Shown here piece by piece: positions 1 to 9,727 of a stretch of DNA of 64,000 nt. Both the position numbers and the translations under genes were made by a program. Position 1 is the stretch's first letter; every line of letters starts with the position of its first letter. The notes beneath the pieces were generated by a model. The model had not been told where the DNA came from. It saw nothing but the letters and a program-made list of their open reading frames with translations, and did no database searches. The DNA is from Sva-07 sp963747375 (lineage in GTDB: Bacteria > Actinomycetota > Acidimicrobiia > Acidimicrobiales > Ilumatobacteraceae), in the NCBI GenBank assembly GCA_963747375.1, contig CAVVFL010000002.1, forward strand, positions 1 to 64,000, written 5' to 3'.

Positions 1-5
1 GAGCA

Positions 6-450
6 ATGAGGGAACTCACGCTCGAAGACTGCGAGTCGACGTCGTGAACGAGTTCGGTGATTCCCCGCAGACTGGCCGGTTCCCGGTTGTCCACGAAATC
101 ATCGCGGTGCGCTTGGCATCGCTGAATTGGAGCCACTCCCGTTCGAGCCGCGTCGACTCTTCTGGATCTATTCCGTGACCGAGGGCGAGACTCGCGCAAA
201 TCACGGCCATCGTGTCTGCCAGCAGTTGGTCTTCGTGCAACAGGGAGCGATCCAGGGTTTCACCATCGACTCGGTCGGCGATCGTTTCGACTTCGAACTT
301 GGGGAGGGTGATTCGGTCCACGTGCCCGTCCGCGCCTGGCTCCCATTCAACGACTCGTCGATCGAACCGTGCTCGCGTGATCGCCGCCACCCGTTCGACG
401 ACGACGACTACATCGACGAGGTCGACGAGCTCGTTCCTGACCAAGGCCCG
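6..450 (+). CDS. FdtA/QdtA-like dTDP-4-oxo-6-deoxyhexose 3,4-ketoisomerase (frameshifted)
   Basis: Small cupin enzyme that would move the keto group of a dTDP-4-keto-6-deoxyhexose from C4 to C3, giving the substrate for a 3-aminotransferase. Motifs seen: an N-terminal strand with RGALGIAELEPLPFEPRR, then LFWIYSV, the His pair in RANHGHRVCQQL, and the family-like tail DDDYIDEVDEL. They lie in at least three frames, with switches near 45, 100 and 365. Family members are about 135-150 aa, which matches the span. The first ATG is at 6, and the 5' end may continue outside the window. It converges on a DegT-type aminotransferase, the usual partner. Exact 3' end uncertain; family call fairly sure, sugar specificity inferred. 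Confidence 0.7.
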
Positions 451-1510
451 CCAGTACGTCCACGACATCGTCGACCTCCGAGTCGGTCATCGACGGAAGG
501 CACGGAAGTGTGACGATTGGTCCTGAAGCCACTCCGTGTTCGGAAGCGAACCGCGGCGAAGAGATCGCTCCATGCCGCCTGACAGTGGTCGGCGATGGGG
601 TGGTGGATCCCAGTCCCGACTCCAACAGCTCCCAGCGACCGATGTCTGCGGTTCGCGGTCGTCGGTGACCATGACCGCCAAGTCCGCAACATAGCGTTCG
701 CTCCGCTCGGATCTCAGAAGCGGCTGCCCGGCAATGCCTCGCTGTACCGAGCGATCTCGACGTCGTCGCTGGTTTGATCGTCGACCAGCTCGAGACCTCT
801 CGAGAGAATCGCCGCTTGGATCTCGTCGATCCACGAGTTCGCCCCACCGGTGGAGTGACCTCGTAGCACGGAACCCCAGCCGTACTGTCCGAGCGACCGC
901 ACACGCTGGTCGAGTTCTGCAGGTACGAGACCCTCGCCCACGTCACCGTGGCACCGAGGTTCTTGGTCGGGTCGAGCTGAACGTCGCCGTGCTCAACGTG
1001 CCGGCCGCACCGTTTCGACGTGCCCCCGAACGATTGTGCGCGGTCCGCCACAGCCGGACGTCGAACTCGTCGCAGTTCTGACGAATCGTCGGTCTACCCG
1101 ACCAGGCCGTAGAGGTCCGTGGCGATGACGGCTCGAATGGGCTGTTGTCTCGCAGGGCTCGTCGAGCGGATCGGGGGCCGTCTGAGCGGTTCGAGTGTCG
1201 ACATCCACGAAGGTTGGGCGGGCACCACAGCGCAGGATCACGTTCGTCGAATCGCGCCCGCATTTCGCCACCGTCGCGACCCGGTCGCCACTTCCCCACT
1301 TCGACGCTGCAAGTGCGGATACAGGGCATCGGTCCGTTCGCGACGCATGTCGCCGAGCGTCCGGCGAGCACGACGACAAGGATGACTCGAACAGGTCGTG
1401 AAGTGACCCCGAAGAAGGTCCCACCTCCGACGATCGACGCCACGTCGGCGACGACAGCGATTGAACGGATTCGTCGTTCGCGCGAGGTAGTTGAGGCGGA
1501 CCTGGATCAC
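445..1510 (-). CDS. DegT/DnrJ/EryC1/StrS sugar aminotransferase (FdtB-like, frameshifted)
   Basis: PLP-dependent aminotransferase for nucleotide-linked keto sugars, probably the 3-amination step after the neighbouring FdtA-like isomerase. Reading the minus strand across several frames gives the family order: VIQVRLNYLARTTNPFN at the N terminus (GTG at 1510), GDRVATVAKCG, CGARPTFVDVDT, AQSFGGTSKR followed by PTKNLGA (the PLP lysine), the loop QYGWGS with HSTGGANSWIDEIQAAIL, GTGIHHPIADHCQAAW, and the C-terminal TLPCLPSMTDSEVDDVV. Expected length about 360 aa, equal to the span. At least five frame switches are needed, yet motifs are intact, so sequence error is more likely than decay. The 3' end is placed near 445, convergent with the isomerase gene. 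Confidence 0.75.
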
Positions 1511-1620
1511 CCAGCCACGGTCTCGTGCTCCGCAGTGGCTGGTCTCCGTGCGATCCGCCAGGCGAACTCCGCGGGGCGGGCGACTCGATTTGACGACGCG
1601 GAGTCGCGACGTAGATAGGT

Positions 1621-2363
1621 GTGTTCGTCCGACCCTCGGAAGTCTCGCGGAGTACTTGCTCGAGACCTCACCTCGCTTCGCCGCGCCGGTGACCATGGTC
1701 GTCCTTGTACGGCCGGCAGCGGACCGCGACATCGACGAGACCGTGCGTGAGTTCGTCGATCTGTCGGTCGATGATCCGGGGACACAGTGTCGCAGCGGCC
1801 GTCGACTGTGGGTTGAAGGCGTGCCCACCAGCTTTCGGTACATGACATGGCTCGGCGACGACGATCGCCTGACGACCTCGGCGTTCGACACCGCCCGGTC
1901 CGCGCTGGTCGGATCGCTCGGTACTGGCCTTTCGGCAGTCTCGGTACGTCGACGCGGTCGGTGCCCCGCTCTGGCTGAACCGAAGCGGCAGGTCGGCTGT
2001 CCCGCTCGTGAGATTCGGCCACGGCTCCGTCCCGCGACCGGTCCCCGTCACCAGGGATACGTTCGAAAGCGTCGGCATGCTCGACGACGGCTTCGCTGGG
2101 CGTTCGTCTCGATCTCTTCCTTCGCCTGAGGGCCGCGGGCGGTTCCCCTACATCGATCGGCCACTCGCTGAGTTTCGTTGGCACGAGGGCTCGCTGTCGG
2201 TCGGCGGTCGCGACGGCTCGGTGGAGGAGGCCAGCCGCGTCCGACGTCAGGCCCACGGACCCCTCGGGCGAGCCTTCAGCACGCTGTCCGAGCCGTTCGT
2301 GAGATGGGCGATCCTGTTTGCCGGCACACGTCCGCGAGTGCAGACCGCGCCGATCGGTCCTGA
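1621..2363 (+). CDS. Glycosyltransferase family 2 (frameshifted)
   Basis: GT-A fold glycosyltransferase, presumably adding a sugar to the lipid-linked glycan at the cytoplasmic face. Visible pieces are VTMVVLVRP at the N-terminal strand, the metal and nucleotide site WLGDDDRLTTSAFD, an acceptor segment with SVGMLDDGF, and FPYIDRPLAEFRWHEGSLS near the C terminus. At least two frame switches occur, near 1990 and 2100. Start uncertain: GTG codons at 1619 and 1621 are both possible. Length of about 240 aa fits a single GT2 domain. It is followed after 33 nt by fcl on the same strand. Donor and acceptor cannot be told from sequence. Confidence 0.6.
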
Positions 2364-2396
2364 GGTGGCCGATAGCGTTGCACCAGGAGGTGTGCA

Positions 2397-3386
2397 ATGT
2401 CGGCGAAGCAATTGGATCACGATGCGCGGGTGTATGTAGCTGGGCACGGTGGGCTCGTGGGTTCTGCCATTGTGCGGCGGCTGGAAGCCGAGGATCACCA
2501 ACATCCTCACTGCGGGCCGAGCACAGCTCGACCTGCGCGACCAGGCCGAAGTGTCGCATTGGTTCAAGGCGAACCGTCCTGAGTACGTGTTCCTCGTTGC
2601 GGGAACGGTCGGCGGAATCATGGCCAACAGCACCCGACCTGCCGAGTTCATCTACGACAACATGATGATTCACGGCACCGTGGTGAACGCGGCTCACGAG
2701 TTCGACACCGGAAGCTGCTGTACCTGGGTTCGTCGTGCATCTACCCTCGCAATGCCACACAGCCGATCACCGAGGACGAGCTGCTGACCGGGCCGCTGGA
2801 GCCGACCAACGAGTGGTACACGATCGCGAAGATCGCCGGAATCAAGCTGTGCCAGGCGTATCGGCGACAGTACGGGATCGATTTTATCTCGGCGATGCCG
2901 ACCAACTTGTACGGTCCGAACGACAATTTCGACCTGACCTCGAGCCATGTTCTGCCGGCGCTCATCCGCAAGTTCCACGATGCCAAGGTCGCCGGAGCCC
3001 CGACGGTCGAGGTGTGGGGGAGCGGGTCGCCGATGCGCGAGTTCCTGCATGTCGACGATCTCGCGGATGCCTGTCTTGTTCTTGATCGAGCACTACAGCG
3101 ACGATTCCCACATCAACGTCGGCACCGGCGTCGATTTGTCGATCCATGACCTTGCCGAGAAGGTGGGTCACGCGGTCTACCCCGACGCTGAGTTGGTCTT
3201 CGACACCTCGAAGCCGGACGGCACACCGCGGAAGGTCCTTGACGTCAGTAAGTTGCGCAGTCTCGGCTGGTCGCCCACGGTCGGGCTGGACGACGGTCTT
3301 GCGAGTACCTACCGTGGTTCCTTGATCAACAATCCGCTCAGGTCCAGCTTCGCGGGTTCGATGCGATTCCCACGGCTGCAGGCTGA
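2397..3386 (+). CDS. fcl: GDP-L-fucose synthase (frameshifted)
   Basis: NADPH-dependent 3,5-epimerase/4-reductase that turns GDP-4-keto-6-deoxymannose into GDP-L-fucose. A strong ribosome site (AGGAGG) lies 7 nt before ATG 2397. Motifs in order across three frames: YVAGHGGLVGSAIVRRLE (Rossmann loop), NRPEYVFLVAGTVGGIMAN, YLGSSCIYP (catalytic Ser), EWYTIAKIAGIKLCQAYR (YxxxK), AMPTNLYGPNDNFD, REFLHVDDLADA, and INVGTG followed by DLSIHDLAEKV. Switches fall near 2500, 2710 and 3085 and close to the end, where the frame finishes FDAIPTAAG before TGA 3384-3386. Full length for the family (about 320 aa). Gmd, which makes its substrate, is encoded 8.7 kb downstream on the same strand. Confidence 0.85.
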
Positions 3387-3489
3387 GCTTCCATCTCTTC
3401 GTCACCACGACACAAGAATACGGATCGCCCTCCACATCGGGATCGCGATGAACTACCGGGGCTCGCACGATTGCTCTTACGCCCGGGAT

Positions 3490-4688
3490 CTACTTGACCC
3501 TCATCGAGTCATCCGGAGAGTCCGACTCCTCGGCGGATCGCCCGCAGTACGTTGCAGGACCACAAGTCGCACCGACAGGTCCCTCTCGTCGCACCAGCCC
3601 GTCGGACCGCGTCCGCGTCTGAGCCAACGGCTCGGCGTCGGTGCGGGCGGGGGGTCGGGGCCACCTCGTCGAGGGTGTGGCGGGGGCTCGCGAGGTGTGA
3701 TCCAGGTGAACTCGATCTGGCAAAACGGTCGAACGGCTCCCACCCGTCCGACTCGTCGCGGTCGTTGTTCCAGGCTCGAAGCAATCGGGTCACGTCATCG
3801 AGGCTCGACGCCAGGAATGGACGTCGTCTCAGGTCGGCGCCGACGTCGAACGCAACCGCCACGGTGCCCGAGGCCTGTGCCTCCACGAGTGGAACGATTG
3901 ATCCTCCCACATGCTCGGCGACACAGGACGTCGAGATCCCGAGAAGGTCGACCACGCCTTTCTTCGTCCGTTGAGTTCAAGTCAACCTCCACGCCAGCGA
4001 CTCCCACCGATCCCGATCTGCGTCGGTCCCTCGGCCCATGATGGCGAATTCGATGCCGTCGCGTCCACACGACGTTTCGACCAAGTCGGCGAACAAATCA
4101 ACGCCCTTGTATTTCGATTCGCCCTCACCGAGGCGCATCAGGGTGCCGACTCGGAGCGGATGTGCAAGGCGATGCGCAGTCATTGTCAGATCCTTGGGAC
4201 CCAGATCGGGGACGTGATCGCACCCCAGCGGCACGACGGCAGCGGCCGGCCATTCGATGTCGTGGCGGAGGAAGTGAGAGCTCGCAAGAACTCTGCTCAC
4301 ATGTGGGTACACGTTCGCAATCTTGTGGAGTCGAATGCGTTGTCGTTCCTCTCCATCTAGATCGAAGAAGTGCGGCGATGGGTCGCCATGCTCGAGGATG
4401 ATCGTCGGGACCTCCGAAGCGAGAGCTGGGAGGATTTCGAAATACGGCGTCGTCTGCGCCACCACGGCTTCGATTCCATTCGCGCGGCAGAATTTCGCAA
4501 CAGCGTTGGGATCTGCGGCGAGTTCGATGACGCCTTCACCTCCATATGTGTCGTCCGACGACATGCAGCCGATGACCATGTCCCATCCGTACGGAGCGAT
4601 TCGAGCCGCGATCTTCATGGGCAACGACTGAGACGCCGTACCCACGGAGCATGACCGAACTGAGAAAGAGCACTCGCCGGTTCGTCAT
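3490..4688 (-). CDS. Glycosyltransferase family 4 (frameshifted)
   Basis: GT-B retaining glycosyltransferase. The start ATG 4688 overlaps the stop of the upstream GT2 gene (ATGA), so the two are probably translationally coupled. It begins MTNRRVLFLSSVMLRGYGVS with a Rossmann strand and glycine loop, runs in one long frame with IILEHGDPSPHFF and YPHVSRVLASSHFLRHDI, then HPLRVGTLMRLGEGESKYKG, and after a switch near 3960 ends with the donor-binding block HVGGSIVPLVEAQASGTVAVAF (the GPGLPVLEAMACG-like E-x7-E region). Another switch near 4630. Length about 390 aa is typical. The 3' end (3490 or 3509) depends on the frame chosen. Confidence 0.7.
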
Positions 4689-5560
4689 CGAGATTCCACG
4701 TAACTGTTCCACCTGCGAATGAAGAGCGATCTGTCCTCCCAGTGTTCCTCGCCGAGCGGCCGTGTTCCGTTCTCCAGGTGGACCACCGGGCCAAGGTGAG
4801 CGATTCTGTTCCGCAACCCGATGCGATCGAGACGAAGGCAGAGGTCGACATCTTGGCATTCAGCGGAATAGCGCTCGTCGAATCCGCCGGCGTCAGCGAA
4901 GTTTGTCGAACGGGTCATCAAGAAGGCGCCCGTTGCAGCGGGTGCGTCGAAGACCGCCCCGATCGGAAGGTCGATGTCATCGCCGGCCCCCGGGTGGTAG
5001 CAGAAGCCGTAGAGTTCCGCTTGGCTGAAGAAATCGATTCCGGCGTGCTGAATGCTGCCGTCAGGAAAGAACAAGACCGCACCCAATACGCCTAACGACG
5101 CATCGTTGGCAACGATGTCGTATGCGCGGAGGAGCGCGGCATGCTGCTCGCCGAGCACGACGTCATTGTTCATGAACAGGACGGTGTCGTACTGCGACTC
5201 GTCGAACAGGTCGTTGTTGCATCGGGAGAAGTGGTAAGTGAGCTCTCGCCACACCCGAGCGTTGCCCCGGCGGTCGCTCGAGCAGGGTCCAAGCATCTGG
5301 ATCAGTCGAACCCGTATCGCGAACGAGCAACTCGACGTTCACGTTGCGGCGTTCGAAATCGCTGAGAACCGACTCCCACGTTGTCCAGAGCTGAGCCAAC
5401 AGATCCGGGCGGTTCTTGTTCAGCACGATCACGGACAAACCAGCCCTCCTGACCCTGTTGGAAACCTCCCGGACCGCCTTTCGGACTTCCGTCACCCGGT
5501 CCTGGTTGGATTCGAGACTGTACGGGTCCAGAGCCGCCAGAAGTCCGGTGAATCCGCCAT
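4685..5560 (-). CDS. Glycosyltransferase family 2, rhamnosyltransferase-like (frameshifted)
   Basis: GT-A glycosyltransferase of the COG1216 type. It starts MADSPDFWRLW at ATG 5560; after a switch near 5500 the catalytic domain reads RAGLSVIVLNKNRPDLL. A second switch near 5240 leads into the long frame with DTVLFMNNDVVLGEQH (the metal site appears as NND), GVLGAVLFFPDGSIQHAGI, a GAFLMTRS strand and the acceptor motif GGFDERYSAECQDVDLCLRL, typical of polysaccharide GT2 enzymes. It ends SYVESR, with the stop overlapping the start of the GT4 gene. About 290 aa. A divergent gap of 265 nt separates it from the membrane-protein gene that starts at 5826. Confidence 0.7.
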
Positions 5561-5825
5561 GCCCGAACGTACCCGAGCGTTTCCGACAGGGGACCGTGTG
5601 AGCGCGGGCCGATTCGTGCGACCTCCGCACGCATTCACGCACGCGGTTTGGAGCGGATCGCTCGAGGCGAACTCACGACGGGGACTGGGTAGGCTGCCGC
5701 ACCAATCCATCCTTTTCCGCGGAGGAGGGTTCACCATCGACCGTAGGACCAACAGAGCCGTGTCAGCACAGACCCAAACCGACCCGGTTGCTATTGAAGG
5801 GGGTGACCTCGCGCGAAATGTGGGC

Positions 5826-7791
5826 ATGACGAGGCGCCAACGATTCTTTGCTCGGTTCGCTGTCGTGACGATGCTGATCGCGATCGTTCTGTCGATGCTC
5901 CGGTTCTCGACTTCCAGCCTCTCGCTTCATGGAGGAACGGGCGAGAAAAATGCGGCGAGAGTCCTCGTCGGCGCTCCCCGTCAAATTCGGGCTGATGAAT
6001 GGAATCGGTCAACGCCAGATCTCCTTGGCATGCTCAGCCGCGGGCTGGACGACGGATTTCCGCAGTGTTTTCGAGGTTCGGGTCGCCAGAGCCGGAGCGT
6101 TCGAGGCTGTTTCGGACTTTCTTCAGTCTCCCGAACGGCAAATCCTGCGGCTGGCATTTTCAACGAATGCTTCTTCCCGCTCTGGTGGTTTCCCATCGCG
6201 TTCTGCCTGATTGCGCTCGTCGGGCTCTTCATGATGTGGGGACTGAGCACGACGGCCAGTCTGATAGCGGCTCTGTTCGTCATCGCGATTCCGACTGCCT
6301 CATGGTGGAGCTACCACCCGCTTGAGATCATGTGGCCCCTCATAGGAGCCTTCTCGTCGAATGTAGCAGGCGGCTGAGCACTTCTCGTGGCGCAGTCTAC
6401 GTGCAACTTCGCGATCGCCCGATACGGCTCGATCGGGTCCGGCGGATTGTCGTCATCGCCTTTCCAATTGTCGCCGGGATTCTCGTCAGCCGCATTCCAT
6501 TTGGCTATTTTCCGTGGGTTCTTCCGTCGGCAATCATCTTTTTTGGCCTCGTTCTCGACTGGATCTGGTCACGTCGGATTCGCCGCTCCGAGCTGTACCC
6601 CTATGCGGCAGGTGTCTTGGTACTGATACTGATCGTTTTGTTCAGGTTGGTCGTCTCGCTCAACCGCTATCGGACGCTCGCCGAGACCGTCTATCCGGGC
6701 GCTCGCCGGAGTGTCGGTGGCGATCTCAGGCAGCCGTTGTTCACCTCGGCTCGAGCGGGCTTTCTTCAGTTCCATCCCGGCGAGAGTCTCGTCGGCACCA
6801 ATCAGAGCGAGGCAGCGATCGGTCCACTGATTCTCGTTGTGATCGCGATCGTCCTCACGATCTTCGCTCGTCGCGGCGACTCGGGTTACGGGCGTCGAGC
6901 CGACAAGGAGTACCCGTCATCTCGATGGGTGCCGTCACCGTGCTCGCCGGCTGGATGCTGGTGCCGTGGCCATCGGTGCTGCTCGGCCCGAATCCGCTTA
7001 CCTTCATTCCGTCGTATCGCCTTGGACAGATTCTCGGAGTCGTCGCAATTCCACCGTCCATCTTGGCAATCACAAAGGTTCTCGAACTGGTTTCACCGCG
7101 TGAACGCATGGCAACCGCCGTCTCGGCAACTGTGGTCTGCCTGATGGTATCGGTGTCGGGTGGAGTGGCGCTGATGGCGTTCATGCCCGAGTTGTCGATC
7201 AACGAGGTCTGGGCAACCTCGATGCTGCTGAGTCTCTGCGTTGGTGTCGCGATCGCCTCGAGCCCTCATCCACTGTCTTTGATGCCACTTCTGGCCTTCA
7301 TGGTTTGTTCATCATTCCAGATCAATCCACTCGTCCGCGGTCTTGGTGATCTCCGCGAATCTCAGGTTGCAGCATTGCTCCGCGAAACGATACTCCCAGC
7401 TGACAGCGGCGCTGGCCGCGTAGCGACCGATGACTACCCGCTCGACTCCTTGGCGACTGCTAATGGACTCCCAATGGCATCTGGGCAGGTCAGCTGGGGG
7501 CCACAGCGCGACGTGTGGGAGAAGCTCGATCCCGAGCATCAATACGTTGATGCGTGGAATCGGGGCGCGTCATCGCTTCGGTTCGATTGGCAAGAGGACG
7601 CCACGTCACCGGTGATCTGGAGTCCGGCAGATGACGTGATCATCGTCACCATGAATCCGTGCAGTCCACTGCTCGACGATCTTGGCGTGGGATGGATCCT
7701 CTCCACACGCCCCTTGGCGTCCCCCTGCGTTCGCGAGGAGGCAGGATTTCGTTGGAATGAGGTCGACCGCTGGATCTATCGGGTCCCGTAG
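5826..7791 (+). CDS. Large polytopic membrane protein, GT-C/DUF7657-like (frameshifted)
   Basis: Membrane protein of about 650 aa with many hydrophobic helices (for example LIAIVLSMLRF, WFPIAFCLIALVGLFMMWG, IIFFGLVLDWIW, LYPYAAGVLVLILIVLF, PLILVVIAIVLTIF). An early extracytoplasmic loop reads LVGAPRQIRADEWNRSTPDL, which resembles membrane glycan proteins of the DUF7657 type with their IRSDEW motif. The C-terminal third (about residues 500-650) is soluble and ends WNEVDRWIYRVP. Frame switches near 6050, 6380 and 6900. Start chosen at ATG 5826 because an N-terminal basic stretch (MTRRQRFFARF) directly precedes the first helix. Likely role: glycosyl transfer from a polyprenyl-phosphate sugar or glycan assembly outside the membrane, an inference from fold and context only. 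Confidence 0.6.
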
Positions 7792-7822
7792 GTCAATCGG
7801 TGCACTCGGCGTCAGACGCTGG

Positions 7823-9274
7823 TCAGGCAAACTGCGTCGCTGAGCACGACGGCCAGGATTCTGAGCTGAAGGAGGCATCTTTCTCAACGACGTAGTTGAG
7901 ACCGGCGAGTCGAGCATCGAAATGTGGGAGGAAGCAATCGGGAGAATGGATCAGCTCTCCCCAGCGTTCGGACATCCGTTCGACCTCATCAGCAGTCACT
8001 GTTGGATCCCGCGAGAGCGACTCGAAATGGTGGAGTTCGACCCACGGTGTCCAAACGGACCGAAGACCTACAAGCTCGAGCTTGTTGCAGAAGTCGACAT
8101 CGTTGTAGGCGCGGGGGAAGTCGACGCAGAGCCCACCCACGGACCTGAACACATCGCTTCGCACGGCGGCACACGCCATGGTGATGCCTGATCGCTCCGC
8201 AGCGACCGCCAACTCATATTCTGGACCGAGTTCCCCACACGAATATCCGGCGGCAACATGCTGTGCCCCATTGGTGAAGAAGTGGCCGGCGGACTGGATC
8301 CGTCCGTCGGAAAGCAACAACTTGGGTCCGACGATTCCTACGCCCGGATCTTCGAGCAGGCCCAGCATCACCTCGATCCAATCCGGAGACCGCACCACGG
8401 TGTCGTCGTTCAGGAGCAGCAGAACATCTCCGTGTGCCTTGATGGCGCCTCGATTGATCTTCTCGGAGAAGTTGAACTCCCCGCTGAACGGCAGAAACCG
8501 CACACCGTCACCTGCGATTGCTCGAAGTTCGGAAGCAGTGGCCGGATCGAGAGGTTGATCATGAACCACGAGGATTTCGATGTTCGTGTACGAGGACCTG
8601 TCGACGATGCTTCGCACACAGTTCGTCACCAGGACGACGTCTTGTCCCCAGACCCGTTTGACGGTGCCCGCAGTCGGGATGATGATGCTGACGAGTGGCC
8701 GTTCTCGCAGCGTGCGATCGATGCGTGTTTGAAACCCGCTGAGGGTCGTCGCCTGTGCAGCGATCCCGCTTCGATCGAGGTGCTCCTGTACGATCCGCTC
8801 GCGAAGTGCCAACGTGGCCACGTCCTCGTCGCAGACCGGCCTTCTCGATCGGCTCGAATGGTGGAGCACGTCAGGGATGTGAACCACTGAATTCGCGTGT
8901 TCGGATGCACGGAGCACGAGGTCGAACAGGGCAAGGGATCCCAGTTCGGGGTGGATTCCGCCGACGTCGGCGAGGAGTGGTTTCGACACGATGACCGGGT
9001 ACCCGACGAAGTCCTGTCCTCGCACCCTCTCAGGCGACCAGAGCGGCTTCCAGCTCCGAAACGGGACACGGCTGCCGTCTTCGTCCCACGACTCGTTGGC
9101 ATAGGCGAGTACGGGGCCCGACTCGTCTCGAAGCTTCGCGTCGATGATGTCGAAGGCATCGGCCCTGAGCGATGTGCTCCGCTCCACGAAGATGACGTAG
9201 TCATCCGATTCCAACGCGATGGGCGCCTGCTCTGGGGGGCCGGCGACCATCGACGTCGATGACGTTTCGCTCAC
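7823..9274 (-). CDS. Glycosyltransferase family 2, two-part (COG1216-type)
   Basis: One of the few intact genes in the first 13 kb, 483 aa. The N-terminal 190 residues look like a degenerate GT-A half (DDYVIFVERSTSLRADAF, GSLALFDLVLRASEH). The C-terminal half is a full GT2 domain: RPLVSIIIPTAGTVKRVWG, DIEILVVHDQPLD-like strand, VLLLLNDDTVVRSPDWIEVM (metal site DD), GRIQSAGHFF, and AYNDVDFCNKLELVGLRSVW. Start placed at GTG 9274 because this GTG overlaps the TGA of the upstream coiled-coil gene (GTGA); a longer frame reaches 9346 but would overlap that gene by 76 nt. Likely extends the cell-surface glycan; sugar unknown. Confidence 0.75.
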   Translation of the reverse strand: MSETSSTSMVAGPPEQAPIALESDDYVIFVERSTSLRADAFDIIDAKLRDESGPVLAYANESWDEDGSRVPFRSWKPLWSPERVRGQDFVGYPVIVSKPLLADVGGIHPELGSLALFDLVLRASEHANSVVHIPDVLHHSSRSRRPVCDEDVATLALRERIVQEHLDRSGIAAQATTLSGFQTRIDRTLRERPLVSIIIPTAGTVKRVWGQDVVLVTNCVRSIVDRSSYTNIEILVVHDQPLDPATASELRAIAGDGVRFLPFSGEFNFSEKINRGAIKAHGDVLLLLNDDTVVRSPDWIEVMLGLLEDPGVGIVGPKLLLSDGRIQSAGHFFTNGAQHVAAGYSCGELGPEYELAVAAERSGITMACAAVRSDVFRSVGGLCVDFPRAYNDVDFCNKLELVGLRSVWTPWVELHHFESLSRDPTVTADEVERMSERWGELIHSPDCFLPHFDARLAGLNYVVEKDASFSSESWPSCSATQFA

Positions 9275-9612
9275 GATTTCGCCGCATGCACCGGGGATCG
9301 ACGAATGACTGAGAGCGGCCGCACAATCAGTCGGCCGATTCGCCACGTCGTTGAGGTGTGAATCTCGTCGATCTGCATCTGGAGATGGTGATTCACCGTC
9401 ATCACATGATCGAGATCACTGACCTCTCGAGCCGCTTCCTTCGTACGTTCACGCTCAGATGCGATCCTGAGGCGGGCTCGAAGGTCACCGAGTGTGGCTT
9501 CGGCACCGATGAGTTCGTCTCGAAGGCGAAGAACCTCACGCTGGAGCACTTCCACCTCGCTCCACTCTTCGTCTGTCGGCCGCTCGCTCGCATGACTGCT
9601 GGGGTCAGGCAT
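9271..9612 (-). CDS. Small coiled-coil protein linked to glycosyltransferase
   Basis: Protein of 113 aa. A heptad-rich segment EVEVLQREVLRLRDELIGAEATLGDLRARL (about residues 20-50) predicts a coiled coil, and the tail TTWRIGRLIVRPLSVIRR is like the STSWRLTxPLR segments often attached to glycosyltransferases and polysaccharide methyltransferases. Start ATG 9612 is preceded by AAGGAT at a good ribosome-site distance; upstream in-frame Met codons lack one. Its stop overlaps the start of the GT2 gene, so it may be a subunit or membrane-anchoring partner of that enzyme. No enzymatic motif is visible. Confidence 0.6.
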   Translation of the reverse strand: MPDPSSHASERPTDEEWSEVEVLQREVLRLRDELIGAEATLGDLRARLRIASERERTKEAAREVSDLDHVMTVNHHLQMQIDEIHTSTTWRIGRLIVRPLSVIRRSPVHAAKS

Positions 9613-9727
9613 TCTTCGATCCTTCTTGCACGCTCCAAGGTTAGCCCTGCGCACGATCGCAGCTATGCCACGCGAAACTCACCTCGAGGACCCGGTCCGA
9701 AGCTGCGCGATGGGCAATACTAAGGCG

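Noticed and set aside
6..100. In-frame TGA near 45 in the FdtA-like gene as another selenocysteine codon
   Set aside because: The residues after it in that frame do not match the family; another frame does, so it is an indel and not recoding.
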